The translations under genes and the position numbers were made by a program. The notes under the pieces were generated by a model that was given only the letters and a program-made list of their open reading frames with translations, was not told the DNA's origin and ran no database searches. From positions 11,003,379 through 11,067,378 of the forward strand of contig NC_086184.1 of assembly GCF_023053635.1 (NCBI RefSeq): a DNA stretch of 64,000 bases, given 5' to 3'. This document shows positions 1 through 10,559 of this stretch, piece by piece. Numbering within the stretch: the first letter of the stretch is position 1; every line of letters starts with the position of its first letter. This stretch comes from Elgaria multicarinata webbii. Taxonomy: Eukaryota; Chordata; Lepidosauria; Squamata; Anguidae.

Positions 1-235
1 TGCAATTATAGCTTATTTCTTTTCCAAACCACGAAATGTTATGAACCCATGCAACCACATGCCCTCTTCGACCATATCTTTCAGTGCGGTCCTATGCACA
101 TTTACTCAGAAGTAAGTCCCACTGTGGTCCATAGACCTTCTGGGAAATGTACCTAGGATTGCAGCCTTAACTACTATTTTTGTGATACATTGAACACTTT
201 AATATTAAATACGAACTATCCCCCACAATAAAGAA

Positions 236-404
236 TTACAGAACAAAAAGTGTTTTATACCAGATTGTGTAGGTGAGCGTCTTGATGGAATAGTCTGGAA
301 ATCGCTCCATTATGTAGAAGAGCTGATAAATTGTATTTTCCACGTCATCCAGCGTCTTGTCCCGATCGAGTATTTTGCCTCGTAGTTTTCCATTATGGAA
401 AGTA
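236..404 (-). CDS. unidentified reading frame, possible terminal exon or gene fragment
   Basis: A minus-strand frame of about 55 codons ends in TAA. It contains GKILDRDKTLDDVENTIY and then a run rich in Phe, Tyr, Ile and Leu ending YKTLFVL. An AG that could serve as acceptor sits just before position 404, but its pyrimidine tract is poor. The amino-acid mix looks protein-like rather than random. I do not recognise it. It could be the last exon of a gene lying beyond the left edge, a retrocopy, or chance. Confidence 0.3.
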
Positions 405-1607
405 CTCCATTAGTCGTCTCAGTTCAAAATGTAAGACTGCACTGAAAGCTACGGAAGAACGTGGTTGCCCAAATTACCGGAAGGGGGTGTTTCTCTTACA
501 AACTGTGTAGAGCTAGGCATGCCCAGGCTAGCCCTGGGTGATCGTGGGCCCAATTCTGCTTTTGCAGATTATCAGAAAAGGCATTAAGTTCAACAACAGG
601 AATAAATACTTTGTAAAGCCAGTAATTTTGTACTAATACATCATATACTTACATATTTTCTCCAACAAGCTTTCAAGAGTTGCTGCATAAATAAGGATCC
701 CTTATATTTTTACTGACAGTCTCAAATGATGAAAAGCATATAAGAGGCTTTCAGAGCGCAACTGGAGTTCAGATTTCTACGTTTGAAAGTTTCTACAACC
801 CAGGAAAGCAAAGAGCTTCAGAATCAAGTTCATGACAACTTGGACCAAATATGTAAACCAGCAACATTTACAATTAAAACTAAGTAGCAACAGGGTGTAT
901 CTTAATCTGGAAAATTAATACATGTGCATTTACACAACATACACAGTCCTGACTGCATCCTCATATGGGCTGCTTAATTTTTAAAAACGTTTTCATGATA
1001 TACAGTATGGAGCATCAAATTCTCTTTAAGCTGTTTCATTATTAAAGCATCATAGAATAACAGATTTAGGTCATTTATCTATACTCATTGAGCAAATCTA
1101 TAGGACTTAATGGTTTAAGTTCTATCTAATTAAAGTCTCCTAAGGTACTTCAGAACTCTGATTATTTGCGGCTATGGACTCAAGTGGGTATTCTGGAGCT
1201 TGTCTGAAATTTTACAGAAATCCAAATGCTACACAAGACTTCATGCATTTGTACATGTGCTAAATTGCAGAAACCGATCAGGCTTATATATTGTAATTGG
1301 ACTTTTTTTTTAAAGGAACTTTATAAAGTTGATAAGTTAAGATGCTTTAGGACTGCTCAAGTTTACATCCATCATGTATATAGTTTTAAAATAATGCCAA
1401 ACATACCATTATAAATAAAGTATTTATTTAATACACATTTTCTACAAACTGTACACCAGCTTAAAAACAGAGGTGGAAACAAGACATGCGTAGAAGACTT
1501 GAAGAGCACAGGATTTTATTGCTGCCATCGAATGAAGCAAGTGAAGTTTTGATTTCCAGTACATTCAAGAGACATTCTACATCTCAATTCTTGCTTCGCC
1601 AATTGCT

Positions 1608-1735
1608 TTGTACTCTTCAAGTGCAATCTATGCATTTTTAGACAGAAAAAATTCCTACAACTGAGGTGGCTTGGGCATGCTGGGAGTTGTAGGCCATTTT
1701 TTTTCTGTCTAAACATGCATAGGATTGCACCCTTA
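1608..1735. repeat. foldback MITE-like repeat (ATGCATGTTTAGACAG family)
   Basis: The left arm reads GTGCAATCTATGCATTTTTAG followed by ACAGAAAAAATTCCTACAAC. The right arm is its inverse, ending CTAAACATGCATAGGATTGC. A short loop with GGCATGCTGGGAGTTGTAG lies between. Partial or whole relatives occur at 9404-9460, 10258-10335, 16518-16575 and 34792-34898. Confidence 0.7.
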
Positions 1736-2038
1736 AAGTCTTGTACTCTTTAAAATAGCTTCAAACAGGTTTTTTTTAAAAAGGCACAAAAAGGATTTAA
1801 AATTAAATAGCTGTCAATTCAAAACCATAGTGTGTGTAAAAGCCACTATTTTTTGTTTTGTTTTCAACACTTAAAGTAACAAGGATGTTTATGTAAAAAC
1901 AAGACTGTCATTTTTGCCTCTGCACAAAGTAATTTCTTTCCGACACCCCACATATTGAGTAATCCATTTTATATGGAGCATGGCTATATATAGATCTAGA
2001 ACATGACCCAATGGCCACCATACATTTGGCAATCCTGA

Positions 2039-2044
2039 TTTATT
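2039..2044 (-). terminator. candidate CNEP1R1 poly(A) signal
   Basis: AATAAA on the minus strand, 1.63 kb past the CNEP1R1 stop. Another lies at 1515-1520. Several AT-rich alternatives exist, so the true 3' end cannot be fixed from sequence alone. Confidence 0.3.
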
Positions 2045-3670
2045 GAGCTTGTGAAAAATGTAGTCGAATTACCAAGTTCAGTGGGTGGGGAGGGTCACAG
2101 GCCTCATCCAAACTTAATACTGCCTGATCATTTGAAGTGGGGTGGGCAAAAGGCAGATCTCTATACGTTCTGGACTTCAACCATTCCTGATCATTGACCA
2201 TGCTAGCAGGGGCTTCTGGGAGTTGAAGTCCCAAACGTGTTGAGATCTAGCTTCAGCATACCTCTGATTTAAAGAATAGCCTGCAGTTCGAAGCGTGCTG
2301 CAACCTTACACACTTTTTCTCAGGGCTGCAGCCCCTCCTGTACTGTTTTGGTAACACAGAAAACATTATGACTGGCATTTTTGCCTACCATAGTTTGCAA
2401 CCATAGCGAGATGAGGGTTTGTAAACAGTTTGGCATTAAGTGTGGCTAGCAAAAATGCTGATGCAAATGAAGTACTAGCCATAACTGTGTCTGACAAAGG
2501 CCTGCAGGAAACTAACAATTCCTAAACATATAATCAGGCAGCGATATGTTTGCAATAGGCCAAATTGGGACCCAAAGGAGAGTTTTACTCCATCTTTTGT
2601 TACATTTGTGGCACTTTCTTTTATCAAGTAATTTGAGGTTAAGCAATACTAGTTTCATGGGGGGGGGGAACTATCAGTGTAAATTTCAGACACAATATAT
2701 TATTCTTGTATATACTAAAAAGCAAAACTTAACATAGAATTAGCCAAAAAATAGTCAAGCTACAGATAATGTAGGGAGCTGAAAATGGACAAGCTACCGG
2801 TAATGTAAGGAGCTGAAGTGCTGGATGATTTCACATAAAATGATAAGTCAGAATTCTAGAAAATCCTCACTATCATTCACAAACAAGCAGACTTGTGTAT
2901 TCTACTCAATCGCTCCAGTTTGGCTTATTCCACCAACATAGGTCAGTAACCAGAACCACACCAGCAAGAAAAGAAAAATAGCATTACATTGTTGCTCCAA
3001 AGGAAGCCAGGAATCATAAACCAACTTCAACCCTTAGGGGAGGGGCGTGACAAAACAGAAGTCCCAGTTGGAACATAACACTCAGGTTCTTTTTCCTCCT
3101 GGTGAGTTCCCAGTTATTGAAGTCATTCCCATTGGCAGGAGGTACCAAGAAGGAGTGATCAGGCAGCGTGCACCAGTATGCTTGCTCGTGATTGACCTGC
3201 ACATGTGTCCACTGTATCTTATGTGACAAAAATTAAATTAAAATGCCCAAAGAAGAAAAGTCTATCATGATCCATGATTAATGAATAAATGTGGTGGAGA
3301 AAAGCAGTATGGGTGGCAAATCTAAGTGCCTCTTCAAATACTGGTTCCATTTTCTATTTACAATGATTTGTACATTATAAAAAAAACTAGCAAGTCTTAT
3401 TTTCTGCATAGAGGGACCACCTTGCCAATGGTGCAGAGGGAATATTAATACTGTAAGGGAAGAAACTGAAAGCACAGAAGACACGGGAAAAGGCAAGGAG
3501 ATTCCAAATAAATACACCAGATGTTTCTGGTTTCTGCCGTCAACCATGAAGACACCTTCATATGCAACTGAACATACCACATAATCCTATTTGGCCTCAA
3601 TGTATTGAAGAAAAGTCTTTTTTTTTCTTTCTAATTTTTCCTTGACAGTAGATTGAAGGAAGGTAGTGGG

Positions 3671-3712
3671 TTACTGGACGTGAAGCCGAGGTTTCAATAT
3701 CAGCTTTCCAGT
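3671..3712 (-). CDS. CNEP1R1: CNEP1R1 coding exon 6 with stop
   Basis: Acceptor TTCTCCTCTGCAG, then 14 codons encoding [13 protein letters not shown] and stop TAA. Human, from memory, ends KPRPHVQ, so Leu replaces Pro near the end. A TTG/TTA microsatellite lies about 40 bases upstream of the acceptor, inside the intron. Confidence 0.95.
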   Translation of the reverse strand, partial: TGKLILKPRLHVQ

Positions 3713-3854
3713 CTGCAGAGGAGAAAAATCACTTTTTACTTCACAGCAACTACTGTTGTTGTTGTTGTTGTTATTATTATTATTATTATTATTATTTATG
3801 TTGTGTCTTTGCTGGAATTACTTCCCAACTGTTTGGTCAATAATTAGCAGGATT

Positions 3855-3895
<41 letters not shown>

Positions 3896-6800
3896 GTGTC
3901 TACTGTGATGGAGAGCAGATAAACTGTGCTGGGAGAGGACAAATGGGTGATGTAGTTGGGAAAGGGTAGTTTTAGCTTAGTATTATGCACAAATTCTAAA
4001 TGACAAAGAGCCTTGGCAACCGGACCACCTGGAGGGTGGGGAGGAAGGTCAGAAGCCGCTTATCTATATCCAGGCCGAGTCATCACAGAGGACAAAGGAG
4101 GTGTGAGATGGAGTTAAGCGGCCAAGGCCAGAGGGCGAGGATGTGGAGAGAACCATGGGGTGGGGGGTAAGGCCCTGCTTAGGAGTAAGTAGTCACAGTT
4201 AAGTTTTTATTGTTTTATCTGTTACTGGGTTTTTATGCTATGTTTCAAGTTACTTTTAATTATTCTTCCCATGTATTTACCCTACCTTTAGTCTTAATAA
4301 AGTCTTCTCCCTCACAATTTGTGAGCCCTCTTTGTCTTGGCTTGGGTCCGTGCTAAATCCGGTGTTAACAGGTCACGGAAAGACTTGCTCAACCTTTATA
4401 TCTACAATCCTAGCTTCCCAGCCACCTGGATAACAAACTCGTAGAATTAATAGAACAGTTTAGCCAAAATTGTAGACAGCTGTTCACATCTGGCATGCAG
4501 ACTTTGGCTGGTATTGTAGTCATTCAAGGTGCTCTTCCTTTCCTTAATAATTTCATAAGATCTGTAAATTTCTTGTCAGGTAATAGTGCCACTCAAGGCA
4601 TCTGCTAACATTATAGGTATTGAGGCCATTTCCTACAAAGGGTTCACTATATAGGGCAGAATATCCTTCATGCATTATTCAGTGGGCACTCCCAAAGCTT
4701 TCTTTTCCAGGTAGAATGAATCATCCCAGATCCTTCTCCCACTGATGGTGAGGGAAGAAACTGATGGAGACTATGGCCTCATCTACACCAAGCAGGATAT
4801 TGCACTATGAAAGCGGTATATAAAAGGCAGGAGCCACACTACTGCTTTATAGGGGTATTGAAGTGCACTGACAACTGTTGGGGCCCATTGACATATACTA
4901 TATAGCACTTTCATACCGGTATATCCTGCTTGGTGTGGCTCCTGCCTTTTATATACCACTTTCATAGTGCAATATCCTGCATGGTGTAGATGAGGCCTAT
5001 AAGACACCATTTATTGGGAGGATGCTAAAAAGTGGGGGATAACAGAATGATCTGCTAAAGTTGTAAAACAAATGGACTGTGTCCTAGGCCACAATGTAAT
5101 TCTACTCTCAAATCCAAAATGTAACATATTCAGGCAGGGGAAACAGAGCCACTTACATCATCACAAGACATGTTGTATTCTGCCAAGACCGTTCGACATC
5201 GAGCTGCTATGCTGCACAGAATGTGTCAAAGAAGAATAACCATACGCTATGGTTAAATTAACCAAAATTAAGACTTGCATGTGCCTGTACTCATATTAAC
5301 AAAGCAAACAGATCTAGATGCTTCTCTAAGGGCTGTTGAGGAATAAGAACGTTCTCTCCATCTGCCGGGATCCTCCAAACCCAATGCCAGTAGCCAGTTT
5401 TCAAAGGAGAGACGCTCCTGAGGCACCCCACCTTCCCTAAAGTAGACTACTTGCCTATGGTCTGGCAACTGGAAGGTTGGCAACTTATACTTCCCAGGGG
5501 TATCCAATTGCTGATCCCTATTCTAGGCAGTATTGCTATAATTACAGTGGTGGCCAAAATTGTGGGCACTTTTTGAAATATTAATGTCTTGCAACTTTGC
5601 ATGCTTATAGAAAATGTTCTGTTTCACGAAATTCAAATGTTTATATAGCAATTGAAAGACTTGATTCACGTAATGCAATGATCCTGCTTCTTTTCCTGGG
5701 TGTCCAATCAACTCTTTTCTTTGGTGCCATGGTACCTACATACACTTTTAATTTGAGAAATGCTTCAAATATTCACACCATCTCCAATTGCAGCAAAACT
5801 GACGTTCCCCAACTTGAAACATGATGTATCGCAGCTAATGCTGTGTGAGTGGTCCCCAGAACAAGGACTGTGATTGGCCAGTAGGGTTTGCAATTCCAAT
5901 CCGCTTCTTCACTCAATCACACCTGTGTTTGTTTTTACACTAAAGTAAGCATAACCATTTTTGTACTGCAGATATTTGCATTTTGTTTTTTGTATTGAAT
6001 TCAGCATTAAATTCTCTTTCAATTGATATATAAACATTTGAATTTTGTGAAACAGAACATTTTCTATAAGCATGCAAAGTTGCAAAACATGAAAATTTCA
6101 AAGTGCGTCCATAATTTTGGCCACCACTGTATATAAGAAAAGACTGCAACTCCCATAAGCCCTCACCATTGGCTGTGCTGGCTAAGGCTGATGAAAGTTA
6201 CAGTCCAACATCTGGAGGTCCACAAATTCCCCACTCCTGCTCTAAGTTAAAAGTTTGTATTGCTAAAATTACTGCTTCTGTGAACAGGGATAAATAAGGA
6301 ATAGTTACTATATCATGTGGACATAGGGTTTTTTCTCTTTTGCTTAGATGGTATCTCGGCATGTCTTTCAGATATCTCAGCCTGGCTGCTTCATCGTCGT
6401 TTGAAACTTAATATGGCAAAAACTGAACTGCTTGTTTTTCCTCCTAAACCTTCTCCTCACCTCTCATTCTCTCTTACTGTCAACGATGTCACGCTTACTC
6501 CGGTCAAGGAAGCTCGTAGTCTTGGCTTTATATTTGATTCCTCGCTCTCCTTTATTCCTCATATCGAGGCAGTAGCTAAATCCTGTCGTTTCTTCCTGTA
6601 TAATATTGCCAGGATTCGACCATTTTTGTCTGTCTCTTCTGCCAAGACTCTCGTTCACGCACTGGTTATCTCTCGGTTGGACTACTGCAACCTTCTTCTC
6701 TCTGGCCTTCCCTCGTCTCACATCAGTCCGCTGGTCTCTGTCCACCACTCTGCCTCTAAGATCATCTTCTTGGCCCGCCGCTCTGACCATGTCACTCCAC

Positions 6801-9800
6801 TTCTGAAATCTCTTCATTGGCTTCCAATTCACTCCAGAATCCAATATAAACTTCTCCTGTTGACCTTCAAAGCTTTTCACGGTCTAGCTCCTTCCTATCT
6901 CTCCTCTCTCATCTCACACTATTCCCCCGCTCATGCTCTCCGCTCCTCTGATGCCATGCTTCTCGCCTGCCCAAGGACCTCCACTTCCCTTACTCGGCTT
7001 CGTCCTTTTTCTTCTGCTGCCCCTTACGCCTGGAACGCTCTTCCAGAACACTTGAGAACTACCAACTCAATCACAGCTTTTAAAACTCAGCTAAAAACTT
7101 TTCTTTTCCCTATAGCTTTTAAATATTGAGTTTGTTCTGACTCTATACTGTTAGCCTCACCCTACCCGGTGCCTGTTTACACTTCCCTGTGCCTGTTTGC
7201 ATTCTCTTTCCCTCCTTACTGTTTACTACAACTTTATTAGATTGTAAGCCTATGCAGCAGGGTCTTGCTATTTACTGTGTAATCTGTACAGCACCATGTA
7301 CATTGATGGTGCTATATAAATAAATAATAATAATAACAATGAAAAAACAGTTAAAAGGATACATTGAAGGTGCCACTACTCTTTTATGTATTCCAGCAAA
7401 GAATAAGCCTATCAGGGTAATACAGCTAATTGTGAAGAATGGATGGTTCCATAGAGATGTGAAAAAAGATACCTAGGAGAGAACCAAACAATTAAAAAAC
7501 ACACGTCGTTGTTTCAAAGAGATGTTTTGAAATTAAAATGTTCCAATTTTTTTAGACCACATTGCTCGGTTGCAGCGGACAATTTCAAGGGGGAAAGGTC
7601 ACTGCTACTATGCTTTGAGTCACAAATCCACTTCATCTTATAGAACTTATTCTGTCACTGTGTGCAGGAGAGAAAGGAGATGCAAGTCTACACATTTGTA
7701 TGCCTGTTAATGTGTAACTGTCCTTTCCCAATCTATGAAAAATTTAAAGCGATCCAAATTCTATTCTACTTGTTCCCTTAACTATCGGACTGGTAGGCAG
7801 AATGATATCTTTAATTAAGATATCATGATTTACAGTGTTTTGGGGGTTGATTTTGTTAACATTTAGTATCTTTTTTGTTACATAAAAGAAAAGGCTCTAT
7901 TCCCATATATTGGAAATTACATATTGACATCAATTGAAATATCTAGATTTAGTTAGAGAACCCTAGCAATCTTCTAGAAGTCTACATTACCTGATAACAT
8001 ACGCCAAACACTGGGTGCAAATCTGTTGTGCAAGTTCAAATAAATTAAGTAAGAATGTAACATAGTATCAGAAATTTGAGAAAGGTATTACCCACCTTCT
8101 GTGTTTCGGGATCTATTAGCCAGTTCCATGCACCGGTTGCTGTACAGACTGATACCACTATAAGAATTACTGACAGAAAATGAATGTGTTAAAAGCAACA
8201 TACTTCCATAATATACAATGGATACTTTATGGAAAAGATGGGGGGAATCAAGTTACTCACAGATGACATATTAACAAACCTACTTTTGTTTAAGTCCCAA
8301 TGAAATCGGTAGGTATGCTCCTCTCTCATTACTTTAAAAGCCCTTGCACAGAAACAGCCCTCAATAGATGGTTCGATGCTATCTCCAGTGGACACAGAAT
8401 ACATGAAAATCTATCCTTGTGGGGTGGGTGGGTTGTTGTTTTGACTAGCTAATGATTTAAAGATGTCACAAAGTTTTGAACACAAGCGATGCTTTCCCAA
8501 CATATGGGTATTCAGAGCAGAACTAAACTCTCTTTCATATCCAAGCATAACTATATTCTCTATAATCAAAACAGCAGTATAGATTGATAGGCATATAGAT
8601 AAATATAGCTATTCTATATATCTAGCAAAGAGCCAGTATGATGTATACTAAAACAAACATTGCCATCCTCATCCCTTTTTGTTCCAGGAAGTACTCCTTT
8701 CAGAAGCCCAGAATACAACTGTTTTATAGTCCTCTTAGGCACAAGATTCAAAGTTTTACACCATATTTTGCTTTCTTATATAGAAGGTTGTGCCACATAC
8801 ATACTGAAAAGGCCACAATATTATTATTTTGCTGACACTGGCTGCTTTCACACAGCACAGTAATCCATGATTCACAAGTCCCGCACATCCAGAAAGAAGG
8901 CCTCAGAAGCTTTTACTTTCAATTTTAGTTAACCACAGCTTCTGTTTCATCCAAACCGGGGATCATGGTTTAACACTAAATATTGCAAATTTCAAAACAA
9001 GCTAATTTCAAACCATGTTTAAACTAAATATAGTGTACACCATGATATCTGGTGTAGAGAAAGCAGGAAGCTGCAAGTAATAAAAATGGAAGCAAAATCT
9101 TTTGAAGCCCTCCTCCAGGCTCCAAAGGACAGCTTCTCACTTACTTCTCCAGCGCCCAGTTGCTGGTTGTAAACAAGCTATATATTCAGTAAGACGCCTT
9201 TCAAAAGCCTTAAGATCTGAAAAAGAGACAGGCAACAATGCAATTAGACTTAGGGTGCCTCCTAATACCAAAAGCAGCTATACAGGGGAGGGATCTCTTT
9301 AGCCATGTTCATAATTCTGCCTATATGGGTGCAGAAAAGATAGCATCATATGGCACCCTAGCCATTGCCTAGGAGCCTCCGGATTTCTCTCTAAGGGATG
9401 CAATCCAATGCATGTTTAGACATAAAGAAGTCCTACAGCTCTCAGCATTACCCATAGGATTTAATTCTAAATTAAATGCATTTCAACAAAAAAAAACCTG
9501 TGGAGCACATTGCTAAGGTCCCCTCAGTTCTGCATGCCAAGTATCAGGTGACTAGGTTTCAATGATCATGGAGCTATGGCTTTGAGAGATACCTATTTTC
9601 TTTTATTCCTACGGATTAATTTTTCTTAATTTCAAAAACAGATTTTTCTCCACTCTAAGATCCCCATAATGTAAAGTGCAATAAACAATAAACCAAATCA
9701 AGTTATCTGCCAGATTATTCTACCAGAACTAGACCTTCTAGAAATGTTATCAAGTCAAGACATCAATTTCTGCCAAGTCTAAATATGTTAGTAACCACTC

Positions 9801-10558
9801 TCCCATTGAGGAAGGCTCCCCACCCCGGTTGTGACCAGATAGACATTTCGCAGATGCTATTATTTTATTTATTTCCCAACTTTCCACCAGAAATGGCACT
9901 CATTGAAATAAGAGACTTCCAAATAATCAGTTTATTGCCCTCTGTATAACAACAAACAATATCAATAATGGGTTCAAAATAAGGCTGCAGCACAACACCC
10001 CTAAGCCTTATCTTTCAATAATTCTGTGCTTTTTGGCACAGGTGTAGGCTTACTAAATCCCCCAAAACCTCCAGATCTGTTCCTGGCTCTTTAGCAACCC
10101 CATGGTTTACAGAAACCAGCAGGGCAAGGTTTTGAAAGCAGGAGATAAAACATCCCCACATACTCACGACTGAGTCCATGCTACTGTTAAAAGGCACAGC
10201 TACAGGGGCCATCGAAGAAGCTAGCAACTCTACACGGAAGGGAGGGGGGAGTTCAATTTAAGGACGCTATCCTATGCATGTTAGGATAGCGTCCTAACGT
10301 GGGGGAAACCCTACAACTCCCAACATTCCCATAAATAAGTTAGTTCCCGTTGGCAGGTCCAGATTTTTGCTGCCTCGTCTTTTCCCCCGACCCCCCAAAT
10401 TGATTTATAAACTCAGAAACTCGTATAGGGACACTGAGAGAGAGGAAAAGGGGGAAAGCAAAGGGTGCTTTCTCTGGAGAGCAGCTGGCATTTCCATAGC
10501 CCCTCACTCCCGCAGTAGGGGAACCCCAATTACCTTCCGCCTGCTCCAGAGAGTTCAT
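3671..10558 (-). CDS. CNEP1R1: CNEP1R1 (TMEM188), nuclear envelope phosphatase regulatory subunit 1, whole gene
   Basis: Six coding exons on the minus strand: 10534-10558, 9145-9216, 8096-8169, 7363-7472, 5157-5211 and 3671-3712. They total 378 nt, which is 125 residues plus stop, the length I recall for the human protein. The product starts MNSLEQAED and ends KPRLHVQ. It has two hydrophobic segments (about residues 33-51 and 68-85) with the conserved [15 protein letters not shown] stretch between them, so it is a two-pass ER/nuclear-envelope membrane protein. Known role of the family: it binds and stabilises the phosphatase CTDNEP1, which dephosphorylates lipins and so controls phosphatidic acid use and nuclear membrane growth. 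Phases agree at every junction (1,1,0,2,0). All acceptors end in AG. Donors are GT; the fourth donor is U12-type. No damage is seen. Identification is by memory of the vertebrate protein. Confidence 0.97.
3754..3797. repeat. TTG/TTA trinucleotide microsatellite
   Basis: About six TTG units followed by about eight TTA units, in CNEP1R1 intron 5 and close to the exon 6 acceptor. Confidence 0.9.
3859..3889. repeat. TC dinucleotide microsatellite
   Basis: About 15 TC units, followed by TG-rich sequence. Lies at the left edge of the LTR-like fossil. Confidence 0.9.
3904..4370 (+). mobile_element. solo LTR-like fossil in CNEP1R1 intron 5
   Basis: About 467 bp beginning TGTGATGG and ending GTTAACA, so TG...CA ends. 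An AATAAA lies about 75 bases before the right end and is followed by a T/G-rich stretch ending GGTGTTAACA, the layout of an R-U5 region. No internal retroviral sequence flanks it, so it looks like a solo LTR. No clear target duplication is visible. Family (ERV or Gypsy) not resolved; probably moderately old. Confidence 0.5.
4775..4997. mobile_element. palindromic MITE (GGCCTCATCTACACC ends)
   Basis: About 223 bp with inverted ends of about 65 bp. Left begins GGCCTCATCTACACCAAGCA and the right end is the inverse of GGCCTCATCTACACCATGCA. Both arms carry GATATTGCACTATGAAAG. It is flanked by TAT on both sides, which would fit a 3-bp PIF/Harbinger-type duplication. That family call is tentative. 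Confidence 0.7.
5157..5211 (-). CDS. CNEP1R1: CNEP1R1 coding exon 5
   Basis: Acceptor TTCTGTGCAG, donor GTAAGTGGC. It encodes residues 94(part)-112, [18 protein letters not shown], the conserved C-terminal cytoplasmic part. Entry phase 2 matches the two bases left by exon 4, and exit phase is 0. Confidence 0.95.
5225..5233 (-). promoter_or_regulatory. U12-type branch point motif of CNEP1R1 intron 4
   Basis: Minus strand reads TTCTTTGAC, one mismatch from the U12 branch consensus TTCCTTRAY. Its branch adenine is about 14 bases before the AG at the exon 5 acceptor, within the short range minor introns need. Confidence 0.8.
5545..6129 (-). mobile_element. Tc1/mariner-type MITE with transposase remnant
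   Basis: A 585-bp element with CAGTGGTGGCCAAAATT ends and long inverted repeats (about 115 bp each, 5545-5660 and 6015-6129). A TA dinucleotide flanks each side, the Tc1/mariner target. The minus-strand interior keeps an ATG frame at 5641-5730 that reads [20 protein letters not shown] and nine more residues, then stops as it runs into the left inverted repeat. This is the start of a Tc1 transposase DNA-binding domain. The rest of the transposase is gone, so it is an internally deleted non-autonomous copy. Lies in the CNEP1R1 U12 intron. Confidence 0.88.
6330..7337 (+). mobile_element. L2-type LINE, 3' part with uninterrupted reverse-transcriptase C-terminus
   Basis: A clean frame (6317-7129, up to 270 codons) carries the C-terminal part of a LINE reverse transcriptase: [62 protein letters not shown] and the terminal [12 protein letters not shown]. 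The 3' tail contains AGCACCATGTACATTGATGG and ends in ATAAATAAATAATAATAA. The copy is 5'-truncated. It sits antisense in the CNEP1R1 U12 intron. An open frame of this length suggests a fairly young insertion. Confidence 0.85.
7353..7362 (-). promoter_or_regulatory. U12-type 5' splice site of CNEP1R1 intron 4
   Basis: Read on the minus strand the intron begins GTATCCTTTT, matching the minor-spliceosome donor consensus RTATCCTTT at every position. Paired with the branch-point-like motif at 5225-5233. Confidence 0.88.
7363..7472 (-). CDS. CNEP1R1: CNEP1R1 coding exon 4 (second membrane segment)
   Basis: Acceptor TCTCTCCTAG. It encodes residues 58-93 plus two bases of codon 94: [13 protein letters not shown], the second hydrophobic segment, then HKRVVAPS. 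The exon ends in CAAT followed by GTATCCTTTT, a textbook U12-type donor. The L2 copy on the other strand ends only about 25 bases into the following intron. Confidence 0.95.
8096..8169 (-). CDS. CNEP1R1: CNEP1R1 coding exon 3 (first membrane segment)
   Basis: Acceptor TTTTCTGTCAG, donor GTGGGTAATA. It encodes residues 33-57: the first transmembrane segment and the conserved loop ending DPETQK. Entry phase 1, exit phase 0. The first two residues read Ile-Ile, where I recall Met-Leu in human. Confidence 0.95.
8866..9020. repeat. degenerate AACCATG-rich repeat in CNEP1R1 intron 2
   Basis: Contains scattered AACCATG/CATGGTT motifs in both orientations (for example GATCATGGTTTAACAC and AAACCATGTTTAAAC). 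Similar material occurs around 14880-15100 and 32255-32465. Looks like an old MITE family; boundaries unclear. Confidence 0.4.
9145..9216 (-). CDS. CNEP1R1: CNEP1R1 coding exon 2
   Basis: Follows acceptor TCTTTTTCAG and ends at donor GTAAGTGAG. It encodes [24 protein letters not shown], the cytoplasmic N-terminal helix of the subunit (residues 9-32). Entry and exit phase are both 1. Human, from memory, has His where this copy has Ala in the YIxC stretch. Confidence 0.95.
10534..10558 (-). CDS. CNEP1R1: CNEP1R1 coding exon 1
   Basis: Encodes MNSLEQAE plus the first base of the next codon, then donor GTAATTGGGG. The start is fixed by exact agreement with the family's N-terminus. An upstream in-frame ATG at 10628-10630 gives a longer frame, but its extra residues do not resemble the family. 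Confidence 0.95.
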
Positions 10559-10559
10559 T

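Larger units (their letters stand above)
1..3670. other. CNEP1R1 3' side / left intergenic, mostly unique AT-rich DNA
   Basis: Apart from the small frame at 236-404, I see no coding exon. The part next to 3670 is likely CNEP1R1 3' UTR. It holds a fragment of a dispersed repeat around 95-170 (TAAGTCCC and AGGATTGCAGCC motifs), a foldback repeat at 1608-1735 and a short fragment of the ACTCCCAGAAG type near 2205-2235. Confidence 0.5.

Noticed and set aside
6464-6880. 138-codon minus-strand frame
   Set aside because: Shadow of the plus-strand LINE reverse-transcriptase frame.
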